Positions 1-7,806 of a DNA stretch of 50,662 nucleotides are shown piece by piece. A program made the position numbers and the translations under genes. Position 1 is the first letter of the stretch; every line of letters begins with the position of its first letter. The stretch lies in NCBI RefSeq assembly GCF_000346755.1, contig NZ_ANNV01000153.1, positions 1 to 50,662 of the forward strand. Reading direction: 5' to 3'. The stretch is from Pseudomonas sp. CBZ-4 (GTDB taxonomy: Bacteria; Pseudomonadota; Gammaproteobacteria; Pseudomonadales; Pseudomonadaceae). A model generated the notes under the pieces. It searched no databases and was not told the origin of the DNA. It worked only from the letters and a program-made list of their open reading frames with translations.

Positions 1-20
1 TCGTTTACTGATCCACCGCT

Positions 21-44
21 ATCGCAGGCAAGCCAGCTCCCACA
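21..44 (-). repeat. REP palindrome, single copy (T/A-core subtype)
   Basis: One 24-bp copy of the repeat that recurs through this window: ATCGCAGGC, then AAGCCAGC, then TCCCACA. It lies just downstream of the mocA-like gene. Such Pseudomonas REPs are normally extragenic and mobilised by RAYT transposases; no RAYT gene is in the window. The partner copy of the inverted pair, if there is one, lies left of position 1. Confidence 0.8.
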
Positions 45-61
45 AAAGCCAGCTTCTACCT

Positions 62-646
62 TCAGATGGGTTTGAAGTTCAACGCTTGCGGCACGTCTAC
101 ATCCCACAGCACGCCAGGATCATCCACGACAACCTCATGCACCGCCGCCTGCGCAAACAGTGACTTGGCCCCACGATCACCGCTCAGCGCCCTCAACCCC
201 GGCCCAAACGCCCGGCCGAACGCCACAGGATGTCCATGCTGCCCCGCCTGCACCGGCACACTGATGCCATCGGCCTTCACGCCATCAATCACCCGCTCAA
301 TACTCGACGGCTGAATGAACGGCATATCCCCCAATACCACCAGCCAACCGTCCGCAGAACCACTGGCCGCAACTGCCGCTGCCAGGCTGTCACCCATGCC
401 CGTCGATTCCAGCAGCAGCACCTCACAACCGTATACCCCGGCCAGACGAATGACTTCATGCTGCGCCGGTGAGGTCACCACCCAGCGCCGCACAAGGCGT
501 TCCGGCAGATTCAACAGCACCTGTTCGATCACCGGCCGCGTCACGCCATCCAGGCCCACGCAATCCGCCAGCAGCTTATCCTGGCTTGCCTCCACCCGGA
601 ACCGGCTGCCCTGCCCCGCCGCCAGCACAATCGCCGTGACCCTCAC
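62..646 (-). CDS. MocA/MobA-like nucleotidyltransferase
   Basis: A 194-aa NTP-transferase of the MobA/MocA family, which transfers a nucleotide (typically CMP) to molybdopterin to make the cofactor of xanthine-dehydrogenase-family enzymes. The N-terminal nucleotide loop LAAGQGSRF lies at residues 8-16. VVLGDMPFI (about 103-111) carries the metal-binding Asp, and GHPVAF follows near 138. The start is GTG and overlaps the stop of the upstream xdhC-like gene by 4 bp (GTGA), so the two are translationally coupled. The pairing with XdhC supports a role in maturing a molybdenum hydroxylase, but no such enzyme is in the window. Which cofactor it makes is inference from family and neighbour. Confidence 0.85.
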   Translation of the reverse strand: MRVTAIVLAAGQGSRFRVEASQDKLLADCVGLDGVTRPVIEQVLLNLPERLVRRWVVTSPAQHEVIRLAGVYGCEVLLLESTGMGDSLAAAVAASGSADGWLVVLGDMPFIQPSSIERVIDGVKADGISVPVQAGQHGHPVAFGRAFGPGLRALSGDRGAKSLFAQAAVHEVVVDDPGVLWDVDVPQALNFKPI

Positions 647-1596
647 GCCATCACACCATTCTTGATCGCCACAATTTGCGCCAGCAACGACAGGGCTATC
701 TCCGCCGGCGTATGGCTGCCGATATACACGCCGATCGGCCCATGCAAGCGCGCAATCGCCGGCGCCGACAACCCCAGCGCCGCCAGGTCTTCCCGGCGCT
801 TCTGGCTGTTGACCCGCGACCCGAGGGCGCCGATATAGAACGCGTCGGAGTTGAGGGCCGTGAGCAACGCCATATCATCAAGGCGCGGATCATGGGTCAG
901 GCAGACAATGGCCGTGCGCGCATCGGCCTGGATAGTCAGCACCGCTTCGTCAGGCATGCCCGGCACAAAGCGGCCGTGCTGTTCCTCCCAGCCGTGGACG
1001 AACTCGCTACGCGGGTCGCAGATCAACACCTCGAAATCCAGCAGCCGCGCCATCTGCGCCACGTAGCGCGAGAGTTGGCCGGCGCCGATCAGCAACAGGC
1101 GCCAGCGCGGGCCGTAGATAGCGCGCAGGCGTTCGCCGTCGAACGTCAGCGCATCGGCCTTGCTCGCGGGGCTCAGCGTGACCTCGCCGGTGCTCAGGTT
1201 CAGCTCGCGGGCGACCATCTGATGATCCTCGCAACGCGCCAGCAGCTCTGCCACCCACGCCCACTCCTCCACCCGCTCCTCGGTCAGGCGCAAGGTGCCG
1301 CCGCACGGCAGGCCAAAGCGCGCCGCCTCATCGCGGGTGACACCGTAGGTCACCAGTTGCACCGGCGGCCCATCATCGGCCAGCCGGCCATCGTACAGCC
1401 GGGCGATCAAGTCATCCTCGATGCAACCACCCGACACCGAGCCGATCACCACCCCGTCGCCACGCAGGGCCAGCATCGCCCCCGGCGGGCGCGGCGCACT
1501 GCCCCAGGTCTGCACGACGCTGTACAACACCACACGCTGCCCGGCACGGCGCCATTCGAGCACGCTGCGCAGGACATTCAGATCCACGCTGTCCAT
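643..1596 (-). CDS. XdhC/CoxI family molybdenum hydroxylase maturation protein
   Basis: A 317-aa XdhC-family protein. XdhC relatives bind molybdenum cofactor, promote its sulfuration and insert it into xanthine dehydrogenase-type enzymes. The N-terminal XdhC/CoxI domain has WGSAPRPPGAML near residue 31 and SGGCIEDDL near 55. A C-terminal Rossmann-like domain begins at LLLIGAGQLSRYVAQ (about 167-181), with CDPR after the second strand. The ATG is preceded by GGAGG at good spacing. It is the first gene of a two-gene unit with the mocA-like gene. I did not assign xdhC as the symbol because the partner enzyme is not visible and several XdhC paralogues exist in pseudomonads. Confidence 0.85.
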   Translation of the reverse strand: MDSVDLNVLRSVLEWRRAGQRVVLYSVVQTWGSAPRPPGAMLALRGDGVVIGSVSGGCIEDDLIARLYDGRLADDGPPVQLVTYGVTRDEAARFGLPCGGTLRLTEERVEEWAWVAELLARCEDHQMVARELNLSTGEVTLSPASKADALTFDGERLRAIYGPRWRLLLIGAGQLSRYVAQMARLLDFEVLICDPRSEFVHGWEEQHGRFVPGMPDEAVLTIQADARTAIVCLTHDPRLDDMALLTALNSDAFYIGALGSRVNSQKRREDLAALGLSAPAIARLHGPIGVYIGSHTPAEIALSLLAQIVAIKNGVMA

Positions 1597-1668
1597 CCGA
1601 CCTCCAGCAGGCGTTAAAACAAAAAAAACGATTCACTCACTGTAAAACAAAAAAACCGCCAGAAACGC

Positions 1669-1695
1669 AAACGCCCCGAACAGGTCGGGGCGTTT
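1669..1695 (-). terminator. Rho-independent terminator after dctA
   Basis: Perfect 11-bp stem AAACGCCCCGA / TCGGGGCGTTT with a 5-nt loop. On the minus strand it is followed after about 15 nt by a T-rich run. It sits 39 bp downstream of the dctA stop. Confidence 0.8.
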
Positions 1696-1733
1696 GTGCG
1701 TAGCGGTGGGCGTCAGTTCACGCCATCAGCGCC

Positions 1734-3065
1734 TTACTTGACGGTCGGTGCAGGGCCTTCGGCCACGCCCAGGTCGTCCAGTTCGCGGGTTTCCGAGATA
1801 CCGGTACCGCCAGACGCCAGCTCGCTTTGCAGCTTGTCGGTGTCCAGCTCCTTGACCCACTTGGCCACAACGATGGTGGCAACGGCGTTACCCACGAGGT
1901 TGGTCAGTGCGCGGGCTTCGGACATGAAGCGGTCGATACCCAGGATCAGCGCCAGGCCGGCAACCGGCAGGTGGCCTACGGCCGACAGGGTGGCAGCCAG
2001 TACGATAAAGCCCGAACCGGTCACGCCAGCCGCGCCTTTGGAGGACAGCAGCAGCACCAGCAGCAAGGTGATCTGGTGGGTGATGTCCATGTGGGTGTCA
2101 GTCGCCTGGGCGATGAACACGGCCGCCATGGTCAGGTAGATCGAAGTACCGTCGAGGTTGAAGGAGTAGCCAGTCGGAATCACCAGGCCTACTACGGATT
2201 TCTTCGCGCCCAGACGCTCCATCTTGATCAGCATGCGTGGCAGTGCGGATTCGGAGGAGGAAGTACCCAGTACGATCAACAGCTCTTCACGGATGTAGCG
2301 GATCAGCTTGATCACGCTGAAACCGTGAGCGCGGCAGATACCGCCCAGCACCACCAGCACGAACAGGATGCAAGTGATGTAGAAGCAGATCATCAGCTGG
2401 CCCAACTGCACCAGCGAACCGACGCCGTAGGCACCGATGGTGAACGCCATGGCGCCCAGGGCACCGATTGGCGCGAGCTTCATGATCATGTTGATGATGT
2501 TGAACATCACGTGGGCGAAGCGATCGATGAAGTCCAGTACCGGCTTGCCGTAGGCACCCAGGCGGTGCAGGGCGAAACCGAAGATCACCGAGAACATCAG
2601 CACTTGCAGGATGTCGCCGTTGGCGAAGGCGCCGACGATGGTGTTCGGGATAACGTTGAGGATAAAGCCGACGATGCTCTGGTCTTTACCGGCGGTCACG
2701 TAGGCCGCGACTTTGGAAGCATCCAGGGTCGCTACGTCGATGTGCATGCCGGCGCCCGGTTGCACGACGTTCACCACGATCAGGCCGATCAGCAGCGCGA
2801 CGGTGGAAACGATTTCGAAGTACAGCAGCGCGTAGCCGCCGGTCTTGCCCACCGATTTCATGCTTTGCATGCCAGCGATGCCGCTGACAACGGTGCAGAA
2901 GATGATCGGGGCGATGACCATTTTGATCAGTTTGATAAACCCGTCACCCAGCGGCTTGAGGGCCACGCCGGTGTCCGGGTAGAAGTGACCGAGCAAAATA
3001 CCGATTACGATGGCAACGATCACCTGGAAATACAGGGATTTGTAGATTGGCTGACGAGTCGTCAT
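1734..3065 (-). CDS. dctA: C4-dicarboxylate:cation symporter DctA
   Basis: Inner-membrane importer of succinate, fumarate and malate of the DAACS family. The call starts at the internal ATG (MTTRQPIYKSLYFQ), giving 443 aa, the usual DctA length. GAGGAAC lies 5 nt upstream, while the longer frame adds 61 residues that do not look like DctA. Visible features are many hydrophobic helices, the serine-rich re-entrant loop GTSSSESALP (about 280), GYSFNLDGTSIYLT (about 308) and the second re-entrant loop SSKGAAGVTGSGFIVLA (about 349). The C-terminal tail is short and hydrophilic. It is a single gene with its own terminator, divergent from an AraC-type regulator, and has a strong sigma-54 promoter motif upstream. 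DctA in pseudomonads is known to depend on RpoN and DctB/DctD, which are not in this window. Confidence 0.95.
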   Translation of the reverse strand: MTTRQPIYKSLYFQVIVAIVIGILLGHFYPDTGVALKPLGDGFIKLIKMVIAPIIFCTVVSGIAGMQSMKSVGKTGGYALLYFEIVSTVALLIGLIVVNVVQPGAGMHIDVATLDASKVAAYVTAGKDQSIVGFILNVIPNTIVGAFANGDILQVLMFSVIFGFALHRLGAYGKPVLDFIDRFAHVMFNIINMIMKLAPIGALGAMAFTIGAYGVGSLVQLGQLMICFYITCILFVLVVLGGICRAHGFSVIKLIRYIREELLIVLGTSSSESALPRMLIKMERLGAKKSVVGLVIPTGYSFNLDGTSIYLTMAAVFIAQATDTHMDITHQITLLLVLLLSSKGAAGVTGSGFIVLAATLSAVGHLPVAGLALILGIDRFMSEARALTNLVGNAVATIVVAKWVKELDTDKLQSELASGGTGISETRELDDLGVAEGPAPTVK

Positions 3066-3200
3066 TGCAAAGTTCCTCAATCGTCCCGTGTGGCAAAGAT
3101 CCGCCATTGCCCACGACACTTCAATTGCGAACCCTCCTGCACTGGAGGGATTTGTTGTTTGCGAAGCCTGTAGGTCCAGGCCTGCGCTGTAATCCTTATC

Positions 3201-3216
3201 GCAAACGCCGTGCCAC
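3201..3216 (-). promoter_or_regulatory. Sigma-54 promoter for dctA
   Basis: Minus strand reads GTGGCACGGCGTTTGC: the -24 GG and -12 GC are 12 bp apart, as in consensus TGGCACG-N4-TTGC. The predicted start site is near 3189, leaving a leader of about 125 nt before the ATG. The leader holds a 6-bp stem (CCCTCC/GGAGGG) at 3132-3149. Confidence 0.75.
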
Positions 3217-3293
3217 TTCTCTGAAAACGCCTGAAGGCCTTTAGACATCAGGGTTGCGGGTTTTCAGGCGCCCTCCACCGCGCCGAATCCGGT

Positions 3294-3384
3294 GGCGGAT
3301 TTCCGCCCACTCATCCAATCCCGTCCTACAATTTGGCGGATATCCGCCTTGTCGCCCTTTCCACGGGTGGCTAACATCCGCCAC
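3294..3384. promoter_or_regulatory. Cluster of ATCCGCC palindromes (probable operators)
   Basis: Three dyads lie just upstream of the AraC-type gene: GGCGGATTTCCGCC at 3294-3307, the perfect palindrome GGCGGATATCCGCC at 3335-3348, and GTGGC-N8-GCCAC at 3367-3384 containing ATCCGCC. The first two centres are 41 bp apart, close to four helical turns. A single ATCCGCC also lies at 3099-3105 on the dctA side. They are probable sites for a DNA-binding protein, possibly the adjacent regulator itself. Confidence 0.5.
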
Positions 3385-3404
3385 TCCATGGACGAGGCCT
3401 TCGC

Positions 3405-4403
3405 ATGCGTGAACGTACCATCGCCAGTCACTACGCCCGGGCCGCGCTCGGCGGTGCACGCCGGGCGGGTTACGACTATTCGGCGCTGTTGCAGCAGGTG
3501 GGGATCACCCCGGAACTGCTGAGCGAACCCCGCGCGCGCATTGCCCCCGAGCAATTCACCCAACTGCTGCAAATGCTCTGGCTGGGGCTGGATGACGAAT
3601 ACCTGGGCTTCGCCGAAGGCCCAAGCAAGCGCGGCACTTTCGCGATGATGTGCCACGCGCTGATCCACTGCCGCACCCTGGAGAAGGCGCTGGAACGCGG
3701 CTTATTATTTTATAGCCTATTCCCACAGGGCCCGCGCTGGCAGCTGACGCGCGAAGGCGACATGGCCCGCTTGAGCCTGGACGACTCGCAATTGTGGGAC
3801 CCGGATCACTTCCTCAGCGAATGCCTGCTGGTGATCTGGCATCGCCTCGGCAGTTGGCTGATCGGCCAGCGCATCCGCCTGCACCAGGCCACGTTCAGTT
3901 ACCCGATGCCGGCCCATGCCAGCGAGTACGACCTGCTGTTTCCCTGCGATCAGGTATTTGGCGCAGCGCACAGCAGCCTGGTGTTTCCCGCGCGCTACCT
4001 GAGCCTGCCGCTGTTGCAGGATGAGCGCACGCTCAAGCATTTCCTGGAGCGCTCGCCGGCCGACCTGCTGTCGCGGCCGGACGAAGGCGACAGCTTGAGC
4101 AGCCAGCTACGCCGCCTGCTCAGCCGCGACCGCACGCCCTGGCCGGATCTGGAAGCCGTCGCCCAACACTTGCACATCAGCCCACAGACGCTGCGCAGGC
4201 ATCTGCGTGAGGAAGGCACCAGCTTTCAGGCGCTCAAGGATGAGCTGCGGCGGGACATCGCCATCTATCATCTGGGGCGGGCGGATTTGTCGCTGCAGGA
4301 GATTGCCGAGCAGTTGGGGTTTTCCGAGCCGTCGGCGTTTCATCGGGCGTTCAAGAAGTGGACGGGGGTGACGCCGGGGGCGTATCGGGCGCAGGAGAGC
4401 TAG
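3405..4403 (+). CDS. AraC family transcriptional regulator
   Basis: A 332-aa transcription factor. Residues 1-210 resemble the arabinose-binding-type sensory domain seen in OruR/ArgR-like and CdhR-like AraC regulators (ARAALGGARRAGYD near the start). Residues about 235-329 form the AraC/XylS double helix-turn-helix. The first HTH is AVAQHLHISPQTLRRHLREE. The second is SLQEIAEQLGFSEPSAFHRAF, followed by the signature KWTGVTPGAYR. ATG is preceded by GAGG. It is divergent from dctA, but the 340-bp gap carries separate signals for the two genes, so control of dctA by this protein is only possible. The ligand is unknown. No terminator is visible after it other than the following REP pair. Confidence 0.88.
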   Translation: MRERTIASHYARAALGGARRAGYDYSALLQQVGITPELLSEPRARIAPEQFTQLLQMLWLGLDDEYLGFAEGPSKRGTFAMMCHALIHCRTLEKALERGLLFYSLFPQGPRWQLTREGDMARLSLDDSQLWDPDHFLSECLLVIWHRLGSWLIGQRIRLHQATFSYPMPAHASEYDLLFPCDQVFGAAHSSLVFPARYLSLPLLQDERTLKHFLERSPADLLSRPDEGDSLSSQLRRLLSRDRTPWPDLEAVAQHLHISPQTLRRHLREEGTSFQALKDELRRDIAIYHLGRADLSLQEIAEQLGFSEPSAFHRAFKKWTGVTPGAYRAQES

Positions 4404-4421
4404 AGATGTGTTGGCTGGGCG

Positions 4422-4515
4422 GGCCTCATCGCAGGCAAGCCAGCTCCCACAGTTGACTGCATTTCAAAGTTGGAACCCGGTCGAATGTGGGAGCTGGCTT
4501 GCCTGCGATGAGGCC
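4422..4515. repeat. Inverted REP pair (BIME-like)
   Basis: Two REP copies form a perfect 30-bp inverted repeat (4422-4451 and 4486-4515) separated by 34 bp. It lies between the convergent AraC-type gene and phoQ. It could form a long stem at the ends of both transcripts. Confidence 0.85.
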
Positions 4516-4532
4516 AGCACAGGCAAAAAAGA

Positions 4533-5879
4533 TCAAACAGCCGGAAAATGAATTTTGAAAGCGGCCCCACCCAACGGCGAATCCCCCAAGGTCAGCCGCG
4601 CGCCGTAACTTTCGATGATGTCCTTGACCACCGCCAACCCGATCCCCTGCCCCGGATGCTGGCGGTCCAGCCGCTCACCCCGTTGCAGAATCCGCGCCCG
4701 CTGGTCCGGCGGTACGCCCGGCCCATCATCTTCAATACATAACTCGCAGCCTTCGAGGCTTTCCACGAGGCGGATGCGCACTTCGCGCAAACACAGGCGA
4801 TAGGCGTTTTCCAGCAGGTTGCCGAGCATTTCCAGCAAGGCGCCCTTCTCGATCGGCACGTAGCACTCGTCCGGCAAGTCGAAGGCCACGGTGACACCCT
4901 TGTCGCGGTAGACCTTGTCCAACGTGTCACACAGGCTTTGCAGCACCGGTTCCAGGCGCACCTGATGGCGCACCAGGCCGCTTTTGCGCAGGCTGGCGCG
5001 CTGCAATTGGTAGCTGATCTGCTGGCTCATGCGCTCGATCTGCGATTGCAGCACCCAGGCTTGATCGCGGTCTTCGGGGCGTTGGGCCATGTCTTCGCTG
5101 ACGCCCTGCAACACGGCGAGCGGGGTTTTCAGGCTGTGGGCCAGGTCGTCCAGGGAGTCGCGATAACGTGCCCGTTGCTCGCGTTCGCTGGCAAGCAAAC
5201 GGTTGAGGGAACCGGTGAGGCGCAGCAATTCACGCGGGTGCTCTTCGGAAAGGCTCTCGCGGGTGCCGCCTTCGATCTGGTCCAGTTCCTGGCTCAAGCG
5301 CCGCAAGGCTTGCAGGCCCCAGGTCAGGCCCAGCCACAGCAGCGTCAGCAGCACCAGCAAGGCCGCGCCGAAACCCAGGTAGAGGTTTTCCCGCAGGCCT
5401 TCGAGGGTCAGCTGGTACTCACGCACTGGTTGCAGGGCGACGATACTGAACGCCGCGCTCTTGCCACCGAGCAGCTTGACCTCCACGTCATAGACGAAAA
5501 ATTCCTGGCCATTGGCCTCGCGAATCCGCGCAAACTCGTTACCGCGCCCGTCGTAGCGCGGTTTGTAGTTGATGTTTTCTTCCTTGGTCGCCCGCGAGCG
5601 CCACACCAGATGGCCTTCGCGGTCGTAGATATAACCGAGCAGGCGGCTGTCAGTGAGGTTGAAACGTTCGTCGGGCAACTGCGCCGGCATCAGCAGGCGG
5701 TTGTTTTCCACACGGGCGGCGGAGATCAGCGTGGTGACGTCCGACGCCAGGCGCTGCTCGATGGAATCCTGCAACGCCAGGCTGAACGCGCCCTGCATGG
5801 CCGGCAACAAGCCGAGCATAAACAGCACGGCCAGGGTGGCGGCCGCCAGCATCAGGCGCACGCGTAGCGAGCGAATCAA
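4533..5879 (-). CDS. phoQ: PhoQ sensor histidine kinase
   Basis: A 448-aa inner-membrane kinase, partner of PhoP, which in pseudomonads senses low divalent cations and cationic peptides. Transmembrane helices lie at about 9-27 and 167-189 with a periplasmic sensor between. A HAMP-like region follows. The H-box DLAHSLKTPLAVL places the phospho-His at 248. The N-box is NLLENAYRLC and the G-box motifs are DDGPGVP and GQGIGLAVV. Length matches the Pseudomonas PhoQ family. The start codon is TTG, overlapping the phoP stop in TTGA, which indicates translational coupling. It is the last gene of the secreted-protein/phoP/phoQ unit and faces the REP pair. Confidence 0.92.
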   Translation of the reverse strand: MIRSLRVRLMLAAATLAVLFMLGLLPAMQGAFSLALQDSIEQRLASDVTTLISAARVENNRLLMPAQLPDERFNLTDSRLLGYIYDREGHLVWRSRATKEENINYKPRYDGRGNEFARIREANGQEFFVYDVEVKLLGGKSAAFSIVALQPVREYQLTLEGLRENLYLGFGAALLVLLTLLWLGLTWGLQALRRLSQELDQIEGGTRESLSEEHPRELLRLTGSLNRLLASEREQRARYRDSLDDLAHSLKTPLAVLQGVSEDMAQRPEDRDQAWVLQSQIERMSQQISYQLQRASLRKSGLVRHQVRLEPVLQSLCDTLDKVYRDKGVTVAFDLPDECYVPIEKGALLEMLGNLLENAYRLCLREVRIRLVESLEGCELCIEDDGPGVPPDQRARILQRGERLDRQHPGQGIGLAVVKDIIESYGARLTLGDSPLGGAAFKIHFPAV

Positions 5880-6553
5880 ACGCAGCGCTCATTGAACAGG
5901 TAGCCCAGGCCGCGCACGGTGTCGATCGGCTTGAACCCTGCCGGGCCTTCCAGCTTGCGGCGCAGGCGGCCGACCAAGACTTCGATGACGTTTGGATCGC
6001 GCTCGTCGTCATCCGGGTAGAGCTGTTCCATCAGGCGATCCTTGGCGACCACCTGCTGGTGATGACGCATGAGGTATTCGAGGATGCGGTACTCGTAGGC
6101 AGTCAGCGCCAGCGGTTGTTCGTCGAGGGACGCCTGCTTGCGGTTGAGGTCGAGCATCAGCGGCCCGGCCACGATGGTCGACTGGGTAAACCCGCTGGAG
6201 CGGCGCAACAGGGCGTTCATGCGCGCCTCCAGCTCTTCGAACTGGAACGGCTTGACCACATAGTCGTCGGCGCCGGCGGCGAGGCCTTCGACCTTGTCCT
6301 GCCAGTTGCCGCGCGCGGTGAGGATCAGGATCGGAAAGGTCTTGGCCTGGGTGCGCAACTGGCGGATCAGATCCAGGCCGCCCATGCCGGGCAGCCCCAG
6401 GTCGATGATCGCCAGGTCATGGTTGAATTGGCCGGTCTGGTACAGCGCCTCTTCGGCATTGGCCACGGCCTCGACCACGTGTCCGCTGTCGGTCAGGCGG
6501 GTCAACAGGTGATGACGCAGCAGTGCCTCATCTTCCACCACCAGCAATTTCAT
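5876..6553 (-). CDS. phoP: PhoP response regulator
   Basis: OmpR/PhoB-type regulator of 225 aa. The receiver domain spans about residues 1-116 with phospho-acceptor Asp51 in IIDLGLPG and Lys in VVKPFQ. The winged-helix DNA-binding domain spans about 125-222 and ends TVRGLGYLF. The segment ARGNWQDKVEGLAAGADDYVVKPF is typical of PhoP rather than other OmpR relatives. The ATG start (MKLLVVEDE) has GGAGA upstream, so I rejected a TTG four codons earlier. It follows a small secreted-protein gene, not oprH as in P. aeruginosa. A PhoP-box-like direct repeat upstream of that gene suggests autoregulation of the whole unit. Confidence 0.94.
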   Translation of the reverse strand: MKLLVVEDEALLRHHLLTRLTDSGHVVEAVANAEEALYQTGQFNHDLAIIDLGLPGMGGLDLIRQLRTQAKTFPILILTARGNWQDKVEGLAAGADDYVVKPFQFEELEARMNALLRRSSGFTQSTIVAGPLMLDLNRKQASLDEQPLALTAYEYRILEYLMRHHQQVVAKDRLMEQLYPDDDERDPNVIEVLVGRLRRKLEGPAGFKPIDTVRGLGYLFNERCV

Positions 6554-6571
6554 AAGGCTCTCCAAGGCAAA

Positions 6572-6880
6572 TCAACTGTCCGACAGAGGGATATCATAGC
6601 GGCCCTGCAGGTCTTGCGGGCGCAGTTTAGTGCCATTGTAGTGGCCCGTCAGGTGTGCGTAGCCGGTGCGGTACGTCGGCTGCGCGGCGGCAAAGCCCAG
6701 GGACTGGCCCCACGGCGTGGGCTGGCTGCCCGCGTTTTCGACGCTGACACGCTGGATCAGCGTGCTGGATTTCTTGGTCTTCTCGCTGCCAAATCCCGGA
6801 AAGAAACCGTCGACGGCCTGGGCCCCGGAGGTGGCACTGAGCATGGTCAACGCCAACATCAGCTTTTTCATCGCAGTCAT
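6572..6880 (-). CDS. Small secreted protein of the phoPQ operon
   Basis: A 102-aa protein with an N-terminal signal peptide (MTAMKKLMLALTMLSATSG, probable cleavage after AQA), leaving a mature protein of about 79 aa that is probably periplasmic. I recognise no domain. The mature part has FFPGFGSEKTKK, a QPTYRTGYAHLTG segment and ends YDIPLSDS. The start was set at the ATG preceded by AGAGGTAA; the frame runs further upstream without an SD. It ends 18 bp before the phoP ATG, so it is almost certainly cotranscribed with phoP and phoQ. Its position is that of oprH in P. aeruginosa, but it is not an outer-membrane beta-barrel. Its function is unknown; a role in the PhoPQ response is inferred from position only. 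Confidence 0.8.
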   Translation of the reverse strand: MTAMKKLMLALTMLSATSGAQAVDGFFPGFGSEKTKKSSTLIQRVSVENAGSQPTPWGQSLGFAAAQPTYRTGYAHLTGHYNGTKLRPQDLQGRYDIPLSDS

Positions 6881-6932
6881 GGTGCTTACCTCTACGCGTT
6901 TGGCTGTTGAGGCCAGACTACGCAGGCGCCCC

Positions 6933-6949
6933 TGAACTCCCCCTGAACA
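6933..6949 (-). promoter_or_regulatory. PhoP-box-like direct repeat
   Basis: On the minus strand TGTTCA, 5 nt, AGTTCA: two half-sites at 11-bp period, the arrangement of the PhoP box ((T/G)GTTTA-N5-(T/G)GTTTA). It lies about 53-70 bp upstream of the first gene of the phoPQ unit. One half-site also faces pcpS. Confidence 0.5.
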
Positions 6950-6991
6950 GCGGGCTATCCTCTGACCTATCAACTCGGCAAAATAGCGCCC

Positions 6992-7708
6992 ATGACGCCC
7001 CTACCCGCTTGCTGCACCCCACTCGACGCCCATTGGCCACTGCCCGAACCCTTGCCCGGCACGGTGCTGCTCAGCACCCGTTTCGACCCGGCCTTGCTGG
7101 CCGATGGCGACTTCCAACGCAGCGCCGTGCCGCCACCGCCGAGCATCCAGCGCTCAGTGGCCAAGCGCCAGGCCGAATTCCTGGCCGGCCGCCTGTGTGC
7201 GCGTGCGGCGTTGCAACAACTGGATCAGCTCGACTGCATCCCCGCTATCGGCGATGACCGCGCACCGGTGTGGCCTGGGCATATCAGCGGTTCCATCACC
7301 CACAGCACCGGGCATGCGGCGGCGATTGTCGGGCACAAGGCGCAATGGCGCGGGCTGGGCATGGACCTGGAGAATGTGATGCCGCTGGACCGGGCGGAGC
7401 GCCTGGCGGGGGAAATACTCACTGCCGATGAACTCAAGCGCATGGCCGAGGTGCCGCGCGAGCAGATCGCGTTGCTGGTGACGCTGACGTTTTCGGCCAA
7501 GGAGAGTTTGTTCAAGGCGCTGTATCCGATTGTGCAGAAGCGCTTTTATTTTGAGCATGCCGAGGTGGTGGAGTGGCATGAGTCGGGGGCTGTGCGGTTG
7601 CGGTTGCTGACGGATCTGTCCAGTGAGTGGGGTTATGGCACGGAGTTGGTGGGGCAGTTTGTAGTGGCGGATGGGCAGTTGTTGAGCCTGGTGGCGGTCG
7701 GCGCCTGA
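6992..7708 (+). CDS. pcpS: 4'-phosphopantetheinyl transferase (EntD/Sfp type)
   Basis: A 238-aa enzyme that moves phosphopantetheine from CoA to acyl- and peptidyl-carrier proteins. The P-Pant transferase signatures are present: GLGMDLENVMP (about 122-132; Asp and Glu bind Mg) and FSAKESLFKALYP (about 168-180; the Lys-Glu pair and later Lys). The N-terminal half with AKRQAEFLAGRLCAR is typical of EntD-like enzymes. In P. aeruginosa PcpS is the sole such enzyme and serves both fatty acid and siderophore synthesis, which is why I use the symbol. It is divergent from the phoPQ unit and ends at a REP pair. Confidence 0.88.
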   Translation: MTPLPACCTPLDAHWPLPEPLPGTVLLSTRFDPALLADGDFQRSAVPPPPSIQRSVAKRQAEFLAGRLCARAALQQLDQLDCIPAIGDDRAPVWPGHISGSITHSTGHAAAIVGHKAQWRGLGMDLENVMPLDRAERLAGEILTADELKRMAEVPREQIALLVTLTFSAKESLFKALYPIVQKRFYFEHAEVVEWHESGAVRLRLLTDLSSEWGYGTELVGQFVVADGQLLSLVAVGA

Positions 7709-7716
7709 TAGATCGC

Positions 7717-7798
7717 TATCGCAGGCAAGCCAGCTCCCACAGTTGACCGAGTTTCAACGTTGGAATGTAGTCCACTGTGGGAGCTGGCTTGCCTGCGA
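7717..7798. repeat. Inverted REP pair
   Basis: Two REP copies in opposite orientation, 7717-7740 and 7775-7798, with a 34-bp spacer. It sits between the convergent pcpS and rstB-like genes. The spacer resembles that of the 4.4-kb pair (AGTTGAC..., TTTCAA..GTTGGAA), so the whole unit is a duplicated BIME. Confidence 0.85.
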
Positions 7799-7806
7799 TG
7801 AGGGCC

